A stretch of 64,000 bases of DNA from Gimibacter soli (GTDB lineage: Bacteria; Pseudomonadota; Alphaproteobacteria; Sphingomonadales; Kordiimonadaceae). Shown here one piece after another: positions 1 to 7,708 of this stretch. The notes beneath the pieces are model-generated. The model was not told the DNA's origin and did not search any database. It saw only the letters and a list, made by a program, of their open reading frames with translations. The stretch is from positions 3,344,001-3,408,000 of the forward strand of contig NZ_CP116805.1 in the NCBI RefSeq assembly GCF_028463845.1, written 5' to 3'. The stretch's first letter is position 1, and every line of letters begins with the position of its first letter. The position numbers were made by a program, and so were the translations under genes.

Positions 1-100
1 CGCCGGGGCCGGGTCGGCGCCGCATGTATCAGATTTTAGGATGGGGGGCAATGGGGGATTGGCGAACGCCATTGTCGTGGTGTTCGATATTTAGCAACAC

Positions 101-120
101 AGACTATACATTTGTATGTC
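101..120. promoter_or_regulatory. AT-rich palindrome upstream of the DoxX gene
   Basis: A perfect inverted repeat ATACA-TT-TGTAT lies at 106-117, flanked by GAC on the left and GTC on the right, about 100 bases upstream of the DoxX start. It stands out from the GC-rich surroundings and could be an operator for a dimeric repressor. That role is inferred; no regulator gene is adjacent in the window. The rest of 1-219 shows no gene I can support. Confidence 0.35.
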
Positions 121-219
121 TATGCTTCCAACGTGCCCAACGTCATATTCCGGATCAGTTGAACAACACGGCGCGGCAACAGGGCCAGCCGGTAAACAAG
201 ACAGATACGGAGACCAACA

Positions 220-696
220 ATGACCACCAAAGCACAAATCTTCGGCGCCACCCTGCCGGTTCCCTCGATCGAATCCATCGTCGGCAAGTTTTCCGACCAT
301 GCCGATACCCTCGTCCGCGTTGCAACGGGCCTTTTCCTGATGCCCCACGGCGCCCAGAAACTGTTCGGCTGGTTCGGCGGCTACGGCCTTGAAGCCACCG
401 GCCAGTTCTTCCAGACCCAGATGGGCTTCTCGAACGGTTACCTTGCGGCCCTCGGCGCCGGTTCGGTCGAATTCTTCGGCGGGCTGCTTCTCGCCCTCGG
501 CCTCTTCACCCGGCCTGCTGCCATCGCAGTCCTCGTGATGCTTGCTGTTGCCAGCACCTTCCACCTCGGCGCCGGCTTCTTCTGGACGTCGGGCGGCTGG
601 GAATATCCGGTTCTCTGGGCAATCCTCGCACTTGGCTACGCCGTGAAAGGCGGCGGCCGCTTCAGCCTCGACAACGCCCTCGGCAACCGCATCTGA
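220..696 (+). CDS. DoxX family membrane protein
   Basis: 158-residue integral membrane protein of the DoxX family, related to the small subunit of quinone oxidoreductases and to the redox-associated DoxX/SURF1 group; the exact reaction is unknown for most members. A polar N-terminal tail of about 28 residues is followed by a helix carrying the characteristic PHGAQKLFGWFGG stretch (around residues 42-54) and three further hydrophobic segments (about 72-90, 95-118 and 124-142). The ATG is preceded by GGAG at a good distance. A strong hairpin terminator follows directly, so it is probably monocistronic, with an AT-rich palindrome upstream. Family assignment is firm; physiological role is not known. 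Confidence 0.85.
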   Translation: MTTKAQIFGATLPVPSIESIVGKFSDHADTLVRVATGLFLMPHGAQKLFGWFGGYGLEATGQFFQTQMGFSNGYLAALGAGSVEFFGGLLLALGLFTRPAAIAVLVMLAVASTFHLGAGFFWTSGGWEYPVLWAILALGYAVKGGGRFSLDNALGNRI

Positions 697-725
697 AGCC
701 GGTAACATCATCGTCAAGGAAACGT

Positions 726-752
726 GACGGGACTTGGGTCCCGTCGCTTTCT
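726..752 (+). terminator. Rho-independent terminator after the DoxX gene
   Basis: Perfect 8-bp stem GACGGGAC / GTCCCGTC with a 4-base loop, followed by GCTTTCT. It lies 30 bases after the DoxX stop and before the peroxiredoxin-like gene. Confidence 0.7.
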
Positions 753-786
753 ATAAAGCAGCCGGTATGTTCAAGGGGAGACTGAC

Positions 787-1350
787 ATGCGCCTTTTTAC
801 CGCCCTCTATTTTCTTCTGATGATCGTTACCCTGCCCGCGCGCGCCGATGCGCCGGAAGACCTCGGGCCCGCCGTCGGCACCAATATCGCCGCGCTCATC
901 AAGGCGCCGGACCAGAACGGCAAGCCGCGCGCCTTTGCCGATCTTGTGGGCGAGAAAGGCGCAGTTGTCGTCTTCTTCCGGTCGGCCAAATGGTGCCCCT
1001 ACTGCCAGCTGCAGCTGATTGACCTCAACCTGCATGCCGAAACCATGGCATCAGACATGGGCTATAATATCGTCGGCGTCAGCTACGACACCGAAGACAA
1101 TCTCGCCACCTTCACCAAGAAATGGCAGGTGAATTACCCGCTGCTGTCCGATGAAGGCTCCAGGATCATCAACGAGATGGGCATCCTGAACGACGAATTC
1201 CGCCCCGGCCATTATGCCTACGGCGTGCCCCATCCGCTGATCGCCATCACCGACAAATCGGGCAACATCCGCGCCAAGCTGCATGAAAAAGCCTACCGCG
1301 ACCGCCCGCAGATCGAAGCGATCTTCGAGGCGATCAAGGGGCTGAACTGA
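787..1350 (+). CDS. Secreted peroxiredoxin-like (AhpC/TSA-redoxin fold) protein
   Basis: 187-residue thioredoxin-fold protein. An N-terminal signal peptide (about residues 1-20, ending ARA) predicts export to the periplasm. The redoxin core contains AKWCPYCQLQL around residues 66-76, which is a CxxC pair in the position of the peroxidatic cysteine of AhpC/TSA proteins. Together with the downstream VGVSYDTEDN segment this suits a peroxiredoxin or a thiol-disulfide redoxin. Start ATG follows AAGGGGAG. It ends three bases before the convergent PEP-CTERM gene. Either thiol peroxidase or disulfide exchange is possible; the CxxC arrangement favours neither decisively. Confidence 0.8.
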   Translation: MRLFTALYFLLMIVTLPARADAPEDLGPAVGTNIAALIKAPDQNGKPRAFADLVGEKGAVVVFFRSAKWCPYCQLQLIDLNLHAETMASDMGYNIVGVSYDTEDNLATFTKKWQVNYPLLSDEGSRIINEMGILNDEFRPGHYAYGVPHPLIAITDKSGNIRAKLHEKAYRDRPQIEAIFEAIKGLN

Positions 1351-1353
1351 CGC

Positions 1354-1956
1354 TCAAGCGGTCGCGGCGCCCATCCGGCGCCTCGCGGCCGCGGCGGCGA
1401 GGCCAAATCCCAACACCATCATCAGCCAGGTGCTGGGCTCAGGAAGTGTCCCGAGAACCATATAATCAATATTCATGCCGTGGCCGAATGAAACTGCGGG
1501 CGCCAGTTCCAGTGTCAGCCATGAAAGGCGCTCAAACCCTTCTGGCAAGTCAAAAGTACCGGCCTCCGTCATTTCGAATACGGAACCGTTGCTGCCGGTC
1601 CACCTCTTGAATCCGACATCGCCCCCCCCCAAGAAGGAAATATTGAGGCTCAGAAAATTGAAAAGGGCGCCATCTGTCCTTTCAACTTTCATCCGGAAGA
1701 CCGGATAGTCCAGAGGCTCAACATGAGCGGTCAGGTTGCTCGGATTCCTGTGGACATCAATATGACCGGCAAGGGTATAGAATTTATACCCTGCCTCTTC
1801 ATAGGAATGGCCCCAGTCGATATAGTAACCGCAGTCCTCTTCGTTCATGTCAAAGCAGTCGACTGCGTCCCCATAAAAATCAATGGTGGTTGCAGCTGTC
1901 GCGGGCCATGCCAAAGCCAAAATAAAAACAAGCATCGTCCAGATACGTGATGTCAT
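1354..1956 (-). CDS. PEP-CTERM sorting domain protein
   Basis: 200-residue exported protein of unknown function. It has an N-terminal signal peptide (about 1-21, ending ATA), a beta-rich middle of roughly 145 residues with several aromatic and acidic patches, and a C-terminal sorting tag: PEPSTWLMMVLGFGLAAAA followed by an RRR basic cluster. This tripartite tail is recognised by exosortases, which attach such proteins at the cell surface or release them. No exosortase gene is in this window. A run of nine C on the plus strand at 1622-1630 encodes Gly-Gly-Gly within the middle region and is a potential slippage site. The gene is convergent with the redoxin gene. Confidence 0.8.
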   Translation of the reverse strand: MTSRIWTMLVFILALAWPATAATTIDFYGDAVDCFDMNEEDCGYYIDWGHSYEEAGYKFYTLAGHIDVHRNPSNLTAHVEPLDYPVFRMKVERTDGALFNFLSLNISFLGGGDVGFKRWTGSNGSVFEMTEAGTFDLPEGFERLSWLTLELAPAVSFGHGMNIDYMVLGTLPEPSTWLMMVLGFGLAAAAARRRMGAATA

Positions 1957-2058
1957 ATTGCTTGCCTCCGATGTGCACAGCTACACCGTAACACAGCTTA
2001 ATGCTTGCTCGTATATATTTACGCAATCCACGGTAGCAACAAACAGAGCTGCCTCGCC

Positions 2059-3486
2059 TCAATAGGCAAACGCCTCGACCTTCGCCTTCGTCTCTTCAAG
2101 CATCCGGTCAAGTGCCGCGCGGTCATGAAGCTTGCCGCGCAGGATCACGGCACGGACGGCTCGTGTGGCGCGGATATCGGCCAGCGGGTTGCGGTCAAGG
2201 ATCACCAGATCCGCTGCCTTGCCTGCCTTGATGGAGCCAAAGCGATCCAGCTTGCCAAACCATTCAGGCCCGGTGCGAGTGGCCGATGCCAGCGCGACAG
2301 CGGGGGTCAGGCCCTTTTCCACATAATAGGCGATCTCGTCATGAAGGCCGGGGCCGGGGTAGATGAAGGAATTCAGGAAGCCCGCATCGGTGCCCGCGAG
2401 GATTTTGACGCCCGCTTCGGCAAGGAGCGGCATCACAGCCGCCACATGCTCGTGATGGGCATGACGGAAGGCGATCTCTTCGGGCGTCGCCTTCGCGGCG
2501 CGGTCAACCCGCCACTGGTATGTCGCCCGAAGCTTCGGCCCGATATAGGCGAGGAAGGGGTCGCCTGCATGATCATCCTGATCCAGATAATCAAGGATAC
2601 GGCCACCATTCAGCGTGGGGCTGACAAACAGGCCCACCTCGGCAAAATGGCGATAGGCCTTCATCGCGGTGTCGCGGTCGAACCCGGCATCGAGCCGGCG
2701 GGTTGCAGCGGCCCGGTCGATCTTGCCTGCCGCATAGTCGGCGGCAATCGCGGCTTCATCCTTCACACCTGCCTTGAAGGCATAGTCCAGATGCTCGATG
2801 GAGCTGATACCCGCGTCCACCGCCTGCCCCACCGTCAGTGCCATCGGGATGTGGCCCGAGGCATTGAGCCCGGCTTTCCGCGCCGCACCCACGGCATAAA
2901 GGAACAGGTCGGGCTTCAGGGTGCTGTCGGTGATTTTCACGAAATCGACGTTCAAACCCTTGAGCTTGGTGATCGCTGCATCGACATCGGCTTCCGATCC
3001 AGTCTCGATCGTGCCTTTCCACAGGGGCTTCAGGCCCTCGATCTTGGGGCCGGAGGACAGAAGCGTCGGGCCGAAAAGCTTGCCCTCGGCAACCTCCTGC
3101 CGCCACGCCAGCACGTCATAAGGCAGATCGCCCGAAGCATCGCGGATGGTGGTGATGCCGTGCGCCACATAAAGCGGCAGCAGCGCCTTGTTCTCGGCAA
3201 TCAGGTCCGGCCCGCCACCGAAATGCACATGCATGTCCCAGAGGCCGGGGATCAGGTAGCGACCTTCGCCGTCAACCGTCTCGGCAGCCTGCCATTCAGC
3301 AACGATTTCGGCGTCCGGCCCCACCGCAAGGATCGTATCCCCCGCTGTGGCAACCGCCTGATCGGCCACCAGGATACCCTTTTCCACATCGACAATAGTG
3401 ACATGACGCAGAAGGAGATCAGCGTCCGCCGCGATAACGGGGGTGGCAGCAAGGAATGCGGCAAGGGCAGCTATCAGCGACTTCAT
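2059..3486 (-). CDS. Secreted metal-dependent amidohydrolase
   Basis: 475-residue member of the amidohydrolase superfamily (imidazolonepropionase/prolidase-like group). Residues 1-20 form a signal peptide ending VIAAD, predicting a periplasmic enzyme. The TIM-barrel core starts with GLWDMHVHFGGG (HxH metal ligands, about residue 87), continues with SGHIPMA and SSIEHLDYA (further histidines), and ends with AGTDAG (metal-binding Asp). The C-terminal composite beta domain carries GKAADLVILDRNPL. Substrate is unknown; relatives cleave Xaa-Pro dipeptides, N-acyl amino acids or lactams. The ATG at 3486 was chosen over an in-frame start at 3513 because it begins the signal peptide, has GAAGG upstream, and lies just after the thiE stop, so it is probably cotranscribed with thiE. 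Confidence 0.88.
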   Translation of the reverse strand: MKSLIAALAAFLAATPVIAADADLLLRHVTIVDVEKGILVADQAVATAGDTILAVGPDAEIVAEWQAAETVDGEGRYLIPGLWDMHVHFGGGPDLIAENKALLPLYVAHGITTIRDASGDLPYDVLAWRQEVAEGKLFGPTLLSSGPKIEGLKPLWKGTIETGSEADVDAAITKLKGLNVDFVKITDSTLKPDLFLYAVGAARKAGLNASGHIPMALTVGQAVDAGISSIEHLDYAFKAGVKDEAAIAADYAAGKIDRAAATRRLDAGFDRDTAMKAYRHFAEVGLFVSPTLNGGRILDYLDQDDHAGDPFLAYIGPKLRATYQWRVDRAAKATPEEIAFRHAHHEHVAAVMPLLAEAGVKILAGTDAGFLNSFIYPGPGLHDEIAYYVEKGLTPAVALASATRTGPEWFGKLDRFGSIKAGKAADLVILDRNPLADIRATRAVRAVILRGKLHDRAALDRMLEETKAKVEAFAY

Positions 3487-3490
3487 CGGA

Positions 3491-4135
3491 TCAGCCTTCA
3501 AGTGCCGCGACATATTCCTTCACGGCAGCCGCCGGGCCTTTGGGGTGGCCCCACACGCCCGAGCAGACAGCGATGAAATGCGCGCCGGCATCAGAAAGCG
3601 TTTTGGCGTGTTCAGGCTTGATGCCGCCGATGGCCACACACGGGATTTCGGTTACTTCGTCCCAGGTGGTCAGCAGCTCCAGATCGGCGCGGTGCTCGGT
3701 CTGTTTCGTATCCGTATCGAAAAAGGCGCCGAAGGCCACATAGTTGGCGCCGGCATCACCAGCCTCATAAGCCAGATGCATGCTATCGTGGCAGGTGACC
3801 CCAATCTCGCGGTCCATCCCCAGCATCTTGCGGGCACTTTCCACGGTGCCGTCGCCCTGCCCCAGATGCACGCCGTCAGCGTCCGCCGCCAGCGCCAGAT
3901 CAGCGCGGTCATTGATCAGGAAGGCAACCTCATGGTCATGGCAGATCGGCATCAGGTGCGCGGCGGCATCGAGGATCGTGGCATCGTCCACATCCTTCAG
4001 GCGCAGCTGCACGCAGGCGACGGGGCCGGCGCTCAGGGCCGCTTCCAGATCTTTCCCGAAGGCTTCAAGATCAGGGATCGCGGGCGGCGTGATCAGGTAA
4101 AGCTGGCAAGGGGGCAGGAAGGTATCGTCGCTCAT
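3491..4135 (-). CDS. thiE: Thiamine phosphate synthase
   Basis: 214 residues. Joins 4-amino-5-hydroxymethyl-2-methylpyrimidine diphosphate to the thiazole phosphate to give thiamine phosphate in the cytoplasm. Recognised by the ordered motifs of the TIM-barrel family: CVQLRLKD (about 41-48), FLINDRADLA (about 72-81), DGVHLGQGD (about 87-95), IGVTCHDS, GANYVAFGAFFDTDTK (about 129-144) and IPCVAIGGI (about 164-172). Length is typical. It is transcribed from the direction of the aldolase gene but a terminator hairpin ends about 25 bases before its ATG. No other thiamine gene is near, so the pathway context cannot be read here. Confidence 0.9.
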   Translation of the reverse strand: MSDDTFLPPCQLYLITPPAIPDLEAFGKDLEAALSAGPVACVQLRLKDVDDATILDAAAHLMPICHDHEVAFLINDRADLALAADADGVHLGQGDGTVESARKMLGMDREIGVTCHDSMHLAYEAGDAGANYVAFGAFFDTDTKQTEHRADLELLTTWDEVTEIPCVAIGGIKPEHAKTLSDAGAHFIAVCSGVWGHPKGPAAAVKEYVAALEG

Positions 4136-4153
4136 GGCTTGGTCTCGTCTCTG

Positions 4154-4190
4154 AAAATGAAAAGGCCCCGCACCCGAAGGTGCAGGGCCT
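4154..4190 (-). terminator. Terminator hairpin between aldolase gene and thiE
   Basis: On the minus strand, a 12-bp stem (AGGCCCTGCACC pairing with GGTGCGGGGCCT, one wobble) around a TTCG tetraloop is followed by TTTTCATTTT. It ends about 25 bases before the thiE ATG, so thiE depends on read-through, a promoter overlapping the hairpin, or regulated antitermination. Confidence 0.8.
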
Positions 4191-4216
4191 GATCCGCATC
4201 CGGGTTTGGCCTACTA

Positions 4217-5137
4217 TTAGGCCTTGCCCTTGAAGATGTCGATAATATTGGAAAGCATGGCAATCGCTTCCTCGCGCGGACGCTGGAAGGTGTTGCGGCC
4301 GATGATGAAGCCGCTGCCGCCACCGGCATAGATGTCGCGGGCATCCTGATAGACGCTGTCGGTGCCCTTGGTGGCGCCGCCCGAGAAGACAACGAGACGA
4401 CGGCCATTGAAGGACGACTGCATCACATGCGCCACGCGCTTAGCCTGCGTCGAGATATCGATCTTGCCGGCTTCGTAAGCCTTGCGGGCTTCGGGCTGTT
4501 CCAGATGTTCGGACGGCAGTTTCACCTTGATCACATGCGCGCCGAGCGAGGCGGCAAGGTGGGCCGAATAGGCGCAAACGTCCATCGCGGTTTCGCCAGC
4601 TTTAGAAAGCTCGCCGCCGCGCGGGTAGGACCACAGCACCACGGCCAGACCCTTGGCCTTGGCTTCCTCGGCGATCATGGTGAACTCTTCAAACAGATCA
4701 AGCGCCTGATCCGAGCACGGATAGATGGTGAAGCCCACAGCCGCGCAGCCAAGGCGGATGGCGTCATCCACGCTTGCGGTGACCGACTGGTCCTTGGTGG
4801 TGGCCCAGCTGTTGGAGCTGTTCATTTTCAGGATCGTCGGGATTTGCCCCGCGAAAGTGTCGGCGCCAGCTTCCAGCATGCCGAGGGTCGAGGCATAGGC
4901 GTTGAGGCCAGCGTCGATTGCCAGCTGGAAGTGATAGTGCGGGTCGTAAGCGGCCGGGTTCGGCGCAAAGGAGCGCGCGGGGCCGTGTTCAAAGCCCTGG
5001 TCAACGGGCAGGATGACCATCTTGCCGGTGCCGGCGAGCTTGCCGGTGGAGAGCATGCGGGCGAGGTTCGCCTTCGTGCCCGGATTATCGGACTCGTACT
5101 GGGCGAGGATCGCCTTGACGGTTTTCGAGACTTTCAT
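4217..5137 (-). CDS. fbaB: Class I fructose-bisphosphate aldolase (DhnA/FbaB type)
   Basis: 306 residues. Reversibly cleaves fructose 1,6-bisphosphate to dihydroxyacetone phosphate and glyceraldehyde 3-phosphate through a Schiff base. Family signatures are ILPVDQGFEHGP near residue 42, GFTIYPCSDQA, VVLWSYPRGGE, and AHVIKVKLPSEH (around residues 200-211), which contains the expected Schiff-base lysine. A phosphate-binding VFSGGATKG and GGGSGFIIGRN follow. The gene lies downstream of tkt-gap-pgk and fits that pathway. The ATG is preceded by a GGGGGCCCCC palindrome (5139-5148) that includes the only Shine-Dalgarno-like sequence. Three ATTGGTAT repeats lie in the upstream region. Confidence 0.92.
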   Translation of the reverse strand: MKVSKTVKAILAQYESDNPGTKANLARMLSTGKLAGTGKMVILPVDQGFEHGPARSFAPNPAAYDPHYHFQLAIDAGLNAYASTLGMLEAGADTFAGQIPTILKMNSSNSWATTKDQSVTASVDDAIRLGCAAVGFTIYPCSDQALDLFEEFTMIAEEAKAKGLAVVLWSYPRGGELSKAGETAMDVCAYSAHLAASLGAHVIKVKLPSEHLEQPEARKAYEAGKIDISTQAKRVAHVMQSSFNGRRLVVFSGGATKGTDSVYQDARDIYAGGGSGFIIGRNTFQRPREEAIAMLSNIIDIFKGKA

Positions 5138-5138
5138 T

Positions 5139-5148
5139 GGGGGCCCCC
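5139..5148 (-). promoter_or_regulatory. Palindromic ribosome-binding region of the aldolase gene
   Basis: GGGGGCCCCC directly precedes the aldolase start. The G-rich half is the Shine-Dalgarno match, and the C-rich half could pair with it between transcripts or with another leader segment, so start accessibility may be limited. This is inference from sequence alone. Confidence 0.3.
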
Positions 5149-5174
5149 TGAATTATTTATGAAAAGGTGGGTCG

Positions 5175-5260
5175 ATTGGTATTGAGTGCGCCCTTCATAC
5201 ACAAAGGCGGTTCCCCGCGCAACTGACTAAGCCACCAAAAACAATTGGTATCATTGGTAT
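5175..5260. promoter_or_regulatory. Three ATTGGTAT repeats upstream of the aldolase gene
   Basis: ATTGGTAT occurs at 5175-5182, 5244-5251 and 5253-5260; the last two are adjacent, separated by a single C. Read on the minus strand they are ATACCAAT half-sites of the type bound by GntR- or LacI-like sugar regulators. They lie in the 131-base region between the PI-PLC-like gene and the aldolase start, so regulation of the aldolase by a carbon-responsive factor is plausible. Confidence 0.4.
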
Positions 5261-5268
5261 TAGGGGCC

Positions 5269-6381
5269 TCATTCCGCAGGTGAAACACAGTCATTCGGCG
5301 CTGTCACCGGGTTGCAGCGGGCGGTGCTGCCACCGGGCAGTTGCACGGCGTATCCGGTGCCGAAGCGGGTGTCGGGCTTGTAATAGTCGGTCGTCACGAT
5401 CTGGGCGCCGCTTGCGAACGCTGCGTCGCGGCGGCTGGTGTTGCCGGTGCGGGCTTCCATCGTGTCAGCGTCAGCGCGGGTGCGGACGATCATGCCGCGC
5501 TCCAGCGCTTCGGCGATGGCGTCGGCGTCCTTCACCGGGTCATTCAGCACGGTGATCGCGGCGGCGGGGTCGTCCATGGGCAGCGTCATGAACATGGCCC
5601 GGCCACGGAGGCCGATATGGTCGCCCGCTGCATAATCGCGGCGGAGGTCCGCGTCGCGTTCATCAATCACGAAGATGAATTTGCCGCGGAGGGCATCGAC
5701 GGTTGGCCAGCCTTTCACATCCAGCACCTTGGCGATGCTCGGCGCATCACCGCGCAGGTCATCGGGGGTGAACAGGCGGCTGGCCCCGAGCGTGCTGACA
5801 AGGGTTTCATCCAGCACTTTCAGTGCCGCCAGATCGGGCTTCGGGGCCGCGGGGCCGCCCTCGATGGGGGACGGGCCGCTTTTCAGGTTCATCGTCACGA
5901 TCACCGGCACATGGCGCGGATGGGCGGCGGACCATTCGGCGAGGTCCGCAAGGCAGGCTTCAAACGTGGCGCAGTGGCTGCGGAAATCCACATCCTGGAT
6001 ATGCAGCGTCTTGAAGCCCGGCACATCAAGCCCCGCCCTATCGTGCGGCAACAGGCCCGTGGCGCCTTCCGCCTGCAGCATCTGGTAGCCCAGCGGGTTG
6101 GCATAAAGGCCACCTTCGGGGTCCCACGCCACGTCCAGTTCAAGATTGCGCATGCCTGCGCCCAGCTGCTCGGCCAAGGGGGCATGCCAGTAATCAAGGG
6201 TTTCGGCGCCGGCCGGGTCCTGCATCGTCATGCGGGCGAACAGCATTGGGTCGATCTGCGCCTTGTAGCTGTTGTGGGTGCCCACAAGCTGGATTTCATT
6301 CAGGCGCGGGCTCACTGGGGCTTCGTCCGCGCAGGCGGCAAGGCCGAGGCTGAGCATTATCAGGCTGTGGTGCAGTTTCAT
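5269..6381 (-). CDS. Ca2+-dependent PI-specific phospholipase C-like lipoprotein
   Basis: 370 residues. The N-terminus is a lipoprotein signal with lipobox LAAC (Cys around residue 17), so the protein is probably anchored to an envelope membrane. The catalytic domain resembles the bacterial Ca2+-dependent phosphoinositide phospholipase C family: VGTHNSYKAQ (first catalytic His), RNLELDVAWD (acidic metal ligands), FKTLHIQDVDF (second His), VPVIVTMNLK, and a C-terminal QIVTTDYYKPDTRF. Such enzymes cleave phosphodiester lipids, but the bacterial substrate is rarely known. The ATG has AAGGGGGA upstream; a longer open frame to 6618 is not needed. It sits between pgk and the aldolase gene on the same strand, separated from pgk by a terminator. 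Confidence 0.8.
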   Translation of the reverse strand: MKLHHSLIMLSLGLAACADEAPVSPRLNEIQLVGTHNSYKAQIDPMLFARMTMQDPAGAETLDYWHAPLAEQLGAGMRNLELDVAWDPEGGLYANPLGYQMLQAEGATGLLPHDRAGLDVPGFKTLHIQDVDFRSHCATFEACLADLAEWSAAHPRHVPVIVTMNLKSGPSPIEGGPAAPKPDLAALKVLDETLVSTLGASRLFTPDDLRGDAPSIAKVLDVKGWPTVDALRGKFIFVIDERDADLRRDYAAGDHIGLRGRAMFMTLPMDDPAAAITVLNDPVKDADAIAEALERGMIVRTRADADTMEARTGNTSRRDAAFASGAQIVTTDYYKPDTRFGTGYAVQLPGGSTARCNPVTAPNDCVSPAE

Positions 6382-6409
6382 CGGCGTTCCCCCTTTGCCA
6401 CTACCCCGG

Positions 6410-6446
6410 AAAAGACATCGGGCCGGCACCCATGATGCCAGCCCGA
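6410..6446 (-). terminator. Terminator after pgk
   Basis: Minus-strand hairpin with arms TCGGGCTGGCA and TGCCGGCCCGA (6418-6446, one wobble), followed by TGTCTTTTCC. It lies between pgk and the PI-PLC-like gene. Confidence 0.7.
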
Positions 6447-6478
6447 ATGTTACATGCCTGTTGCGGCGCGTGAAGCCT

Positions 6479-7642
6479 TTAGCCGAGGGCCGCCACACCC
6501 GGCAGCTCGCGGCCTTCCATCCATTCAAGGAAGGCGCCGCCCGCCGTGGAGATATGGGTGAACTGGTCTTTGACGCCCGCGTGCGCAAGTGCGGCAACCG
6601 TGTCGCCGCCGCCCGCAACGGTCAGGAGGCTGCCCTTCACGGTCAGGTCGCCTGCCGCCTTGGCAAGTGCCACGGTAGCGGCGTCAAACGGGGCCATCTC
6701 GAACGCGCCGAGAGGGCCGTTCCAGACGAGCGTTTTCGATGCCTTCAGCACATCGGCGAGTTCTGCGACCGTTGCCGGGCCAGCGTCGAGGATCATTTCG
6801 TCGGCGGCTACATCACCTGCTGCGCACACGCGGTTGTCGGCATGGGCCTTGAATTCCTTTGCGACCACAACATCGGTCGGCAGGTGGATCTTGCAGCCGG
6901 CCTCGGCAGCTTTCGCAAGGATCGCCTTGGCGGTGTCGGCAAGGTCTTTCTCGCAAAGGCTTTTGCCGGTGTCGATGCCCTGCGCATAGAGGAAGGTGTT
7001 GGCCATGCCGCCGCCGATGATCAGGTGATCGACCTTGGCGACGAGGTTTTCAAGGACCGCGAGTTTCGAAGAAACCTTGGCACCGCCAACCACAGCCACA
7101 ACCGGGCGCTTCGGCGCACCGAGGGCAGCTTCCAGCGCCTTCAGCTCGCCGCCCATCGTGGCGCCGGCATAGGCGGGCATGAGGCGGGCGATGGCTTCGG
7201 TGGAGGCATGCGCGCGGTGCGCGGCCGAGAAGGCATCATTCACATAGATATCGCCGTAGGCAGCAAATTTGGCGGCGAGCTCGCCGTCGTTCTTTTCCTC
7301 GCCCGGATGGAAACGGGTATTTTCCAGAACCACGACCTCGTCGGCGGGAAGCGTGTCGCCAAGATCGATGAAGCCGACCGAACGGCCAAGCGTTTTGGCG
7401 AGCGCCGGGATCACCTGACGAAGCGACATCTCGGGCACGACCTTGCCCTTCGGCCGGTCGAAGTGCGCAAGCAGCACCGAGCGACCACCCTTGGCGGCAA
7501 TCGCGTCCACGGTGGGCTTCACGGCCTCAAGGCGCGTGAAGTCGCTGACGGCGCCATCCTGCATCGGCACGTTCAGATCGACGCGGACAACGGCAACCTT
7601 GCCGGTCATGTCGGGGAGGTCATCAAGGGTCTTGAAGGTCAT
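6479..7642 (-). CDS. pgk: Phosphoglycerate kinase
   Basis: 387 residues. Catalyses phosphate transfer between 1,3-bisphosphoglycerate and ADP, in glycolysis or gluconeogenesis. Diagnostic segments are [15 protein letters not shown] (about 16-30), [12 protein letters not shown] (usually AHLGRPKG; here His-Phe-Asp replaces His-Leu-Gly), [38 protein letters not shown] and the C-terminal [11 protein letters not shown] with [13 protein letters not shown]. The ATG at 7642 has GGAG upstream, and a longer in-frame start at 7678 would overlap the gap terminator. Third gene of the tkt-gap-pgk series on the minus strand. Confidence 0.95.
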   Translation of the reverse strand: MTFKTLDDLPDMTGKVAVVRVDLNVPMQDGAVSDFTRLEAVKPTVDAIAAKGGRSVLLAHFDRPKGKVVPEMSLRQVIPALAKTLGRSVGFIDLGDTLPADEVVVLENTRFHPGEEKNDGELAAKFAAYGDIYVNDAFSAAHRAHASTEAIARLMPAYAGATMGGELKALEAALGAPKRPVVAVVGGAKVSSKLAVLENLVAKVDHLIIGGGMANTFLYAQGIDTGKSLCEKDLADTAKAILAKAAEAGCKIHLPTDVVVAKEFKAHADNRVCAAGDVAADEMILDAGPATVAELADVLKASKTLVWNGPLGAFEMAPFDAATVALAKAAGDLTVKGSLLTVAGGGDTVAALAHAGVKDQFTHISTAGGAFLEWMEGRELPGVAALG

Positions 7643-7655
7643 GGGAGGTCTCCGG

Positions 7656-7690
7656 TCCTGTAAAACAAAGGGCGGCACAAGGCCGCCCTC
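7656..7690 (-). terminator. Terminator-like hairpin between gap and pgk
   Basis: Minus-strand stem AGGGCGGC / GCCGCCCT (7669-7689) with a 5-base loop, followed by TTGTTTTAC. It may reduce transcription from gap into pgk. Confidence 0.65.
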
Positions 7691-7708
7691 CGGTATTCTG
7701 TCTCAGCC

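Noticed and set aside
24-392. 122-codon plus-strand frame before and over the DoxX gene
   Set aside because: It overlaps the DoxX start in another frame and has Arg/Cys-rich shadow composition.
2005-3576. 523-codon open frame on the plus strand over the amidohydrolase gene
   Set aside because: It is antisense to a gene with clear domain motifs and has the Arg/Gly/His-rich composition of GC-rich shadow frames.
4136-4216. TPP riboswitch upstream of thiE
   Set aside because: The region is too short and has only the terminator hairpin; no CUGAGA-type thi-box was found.
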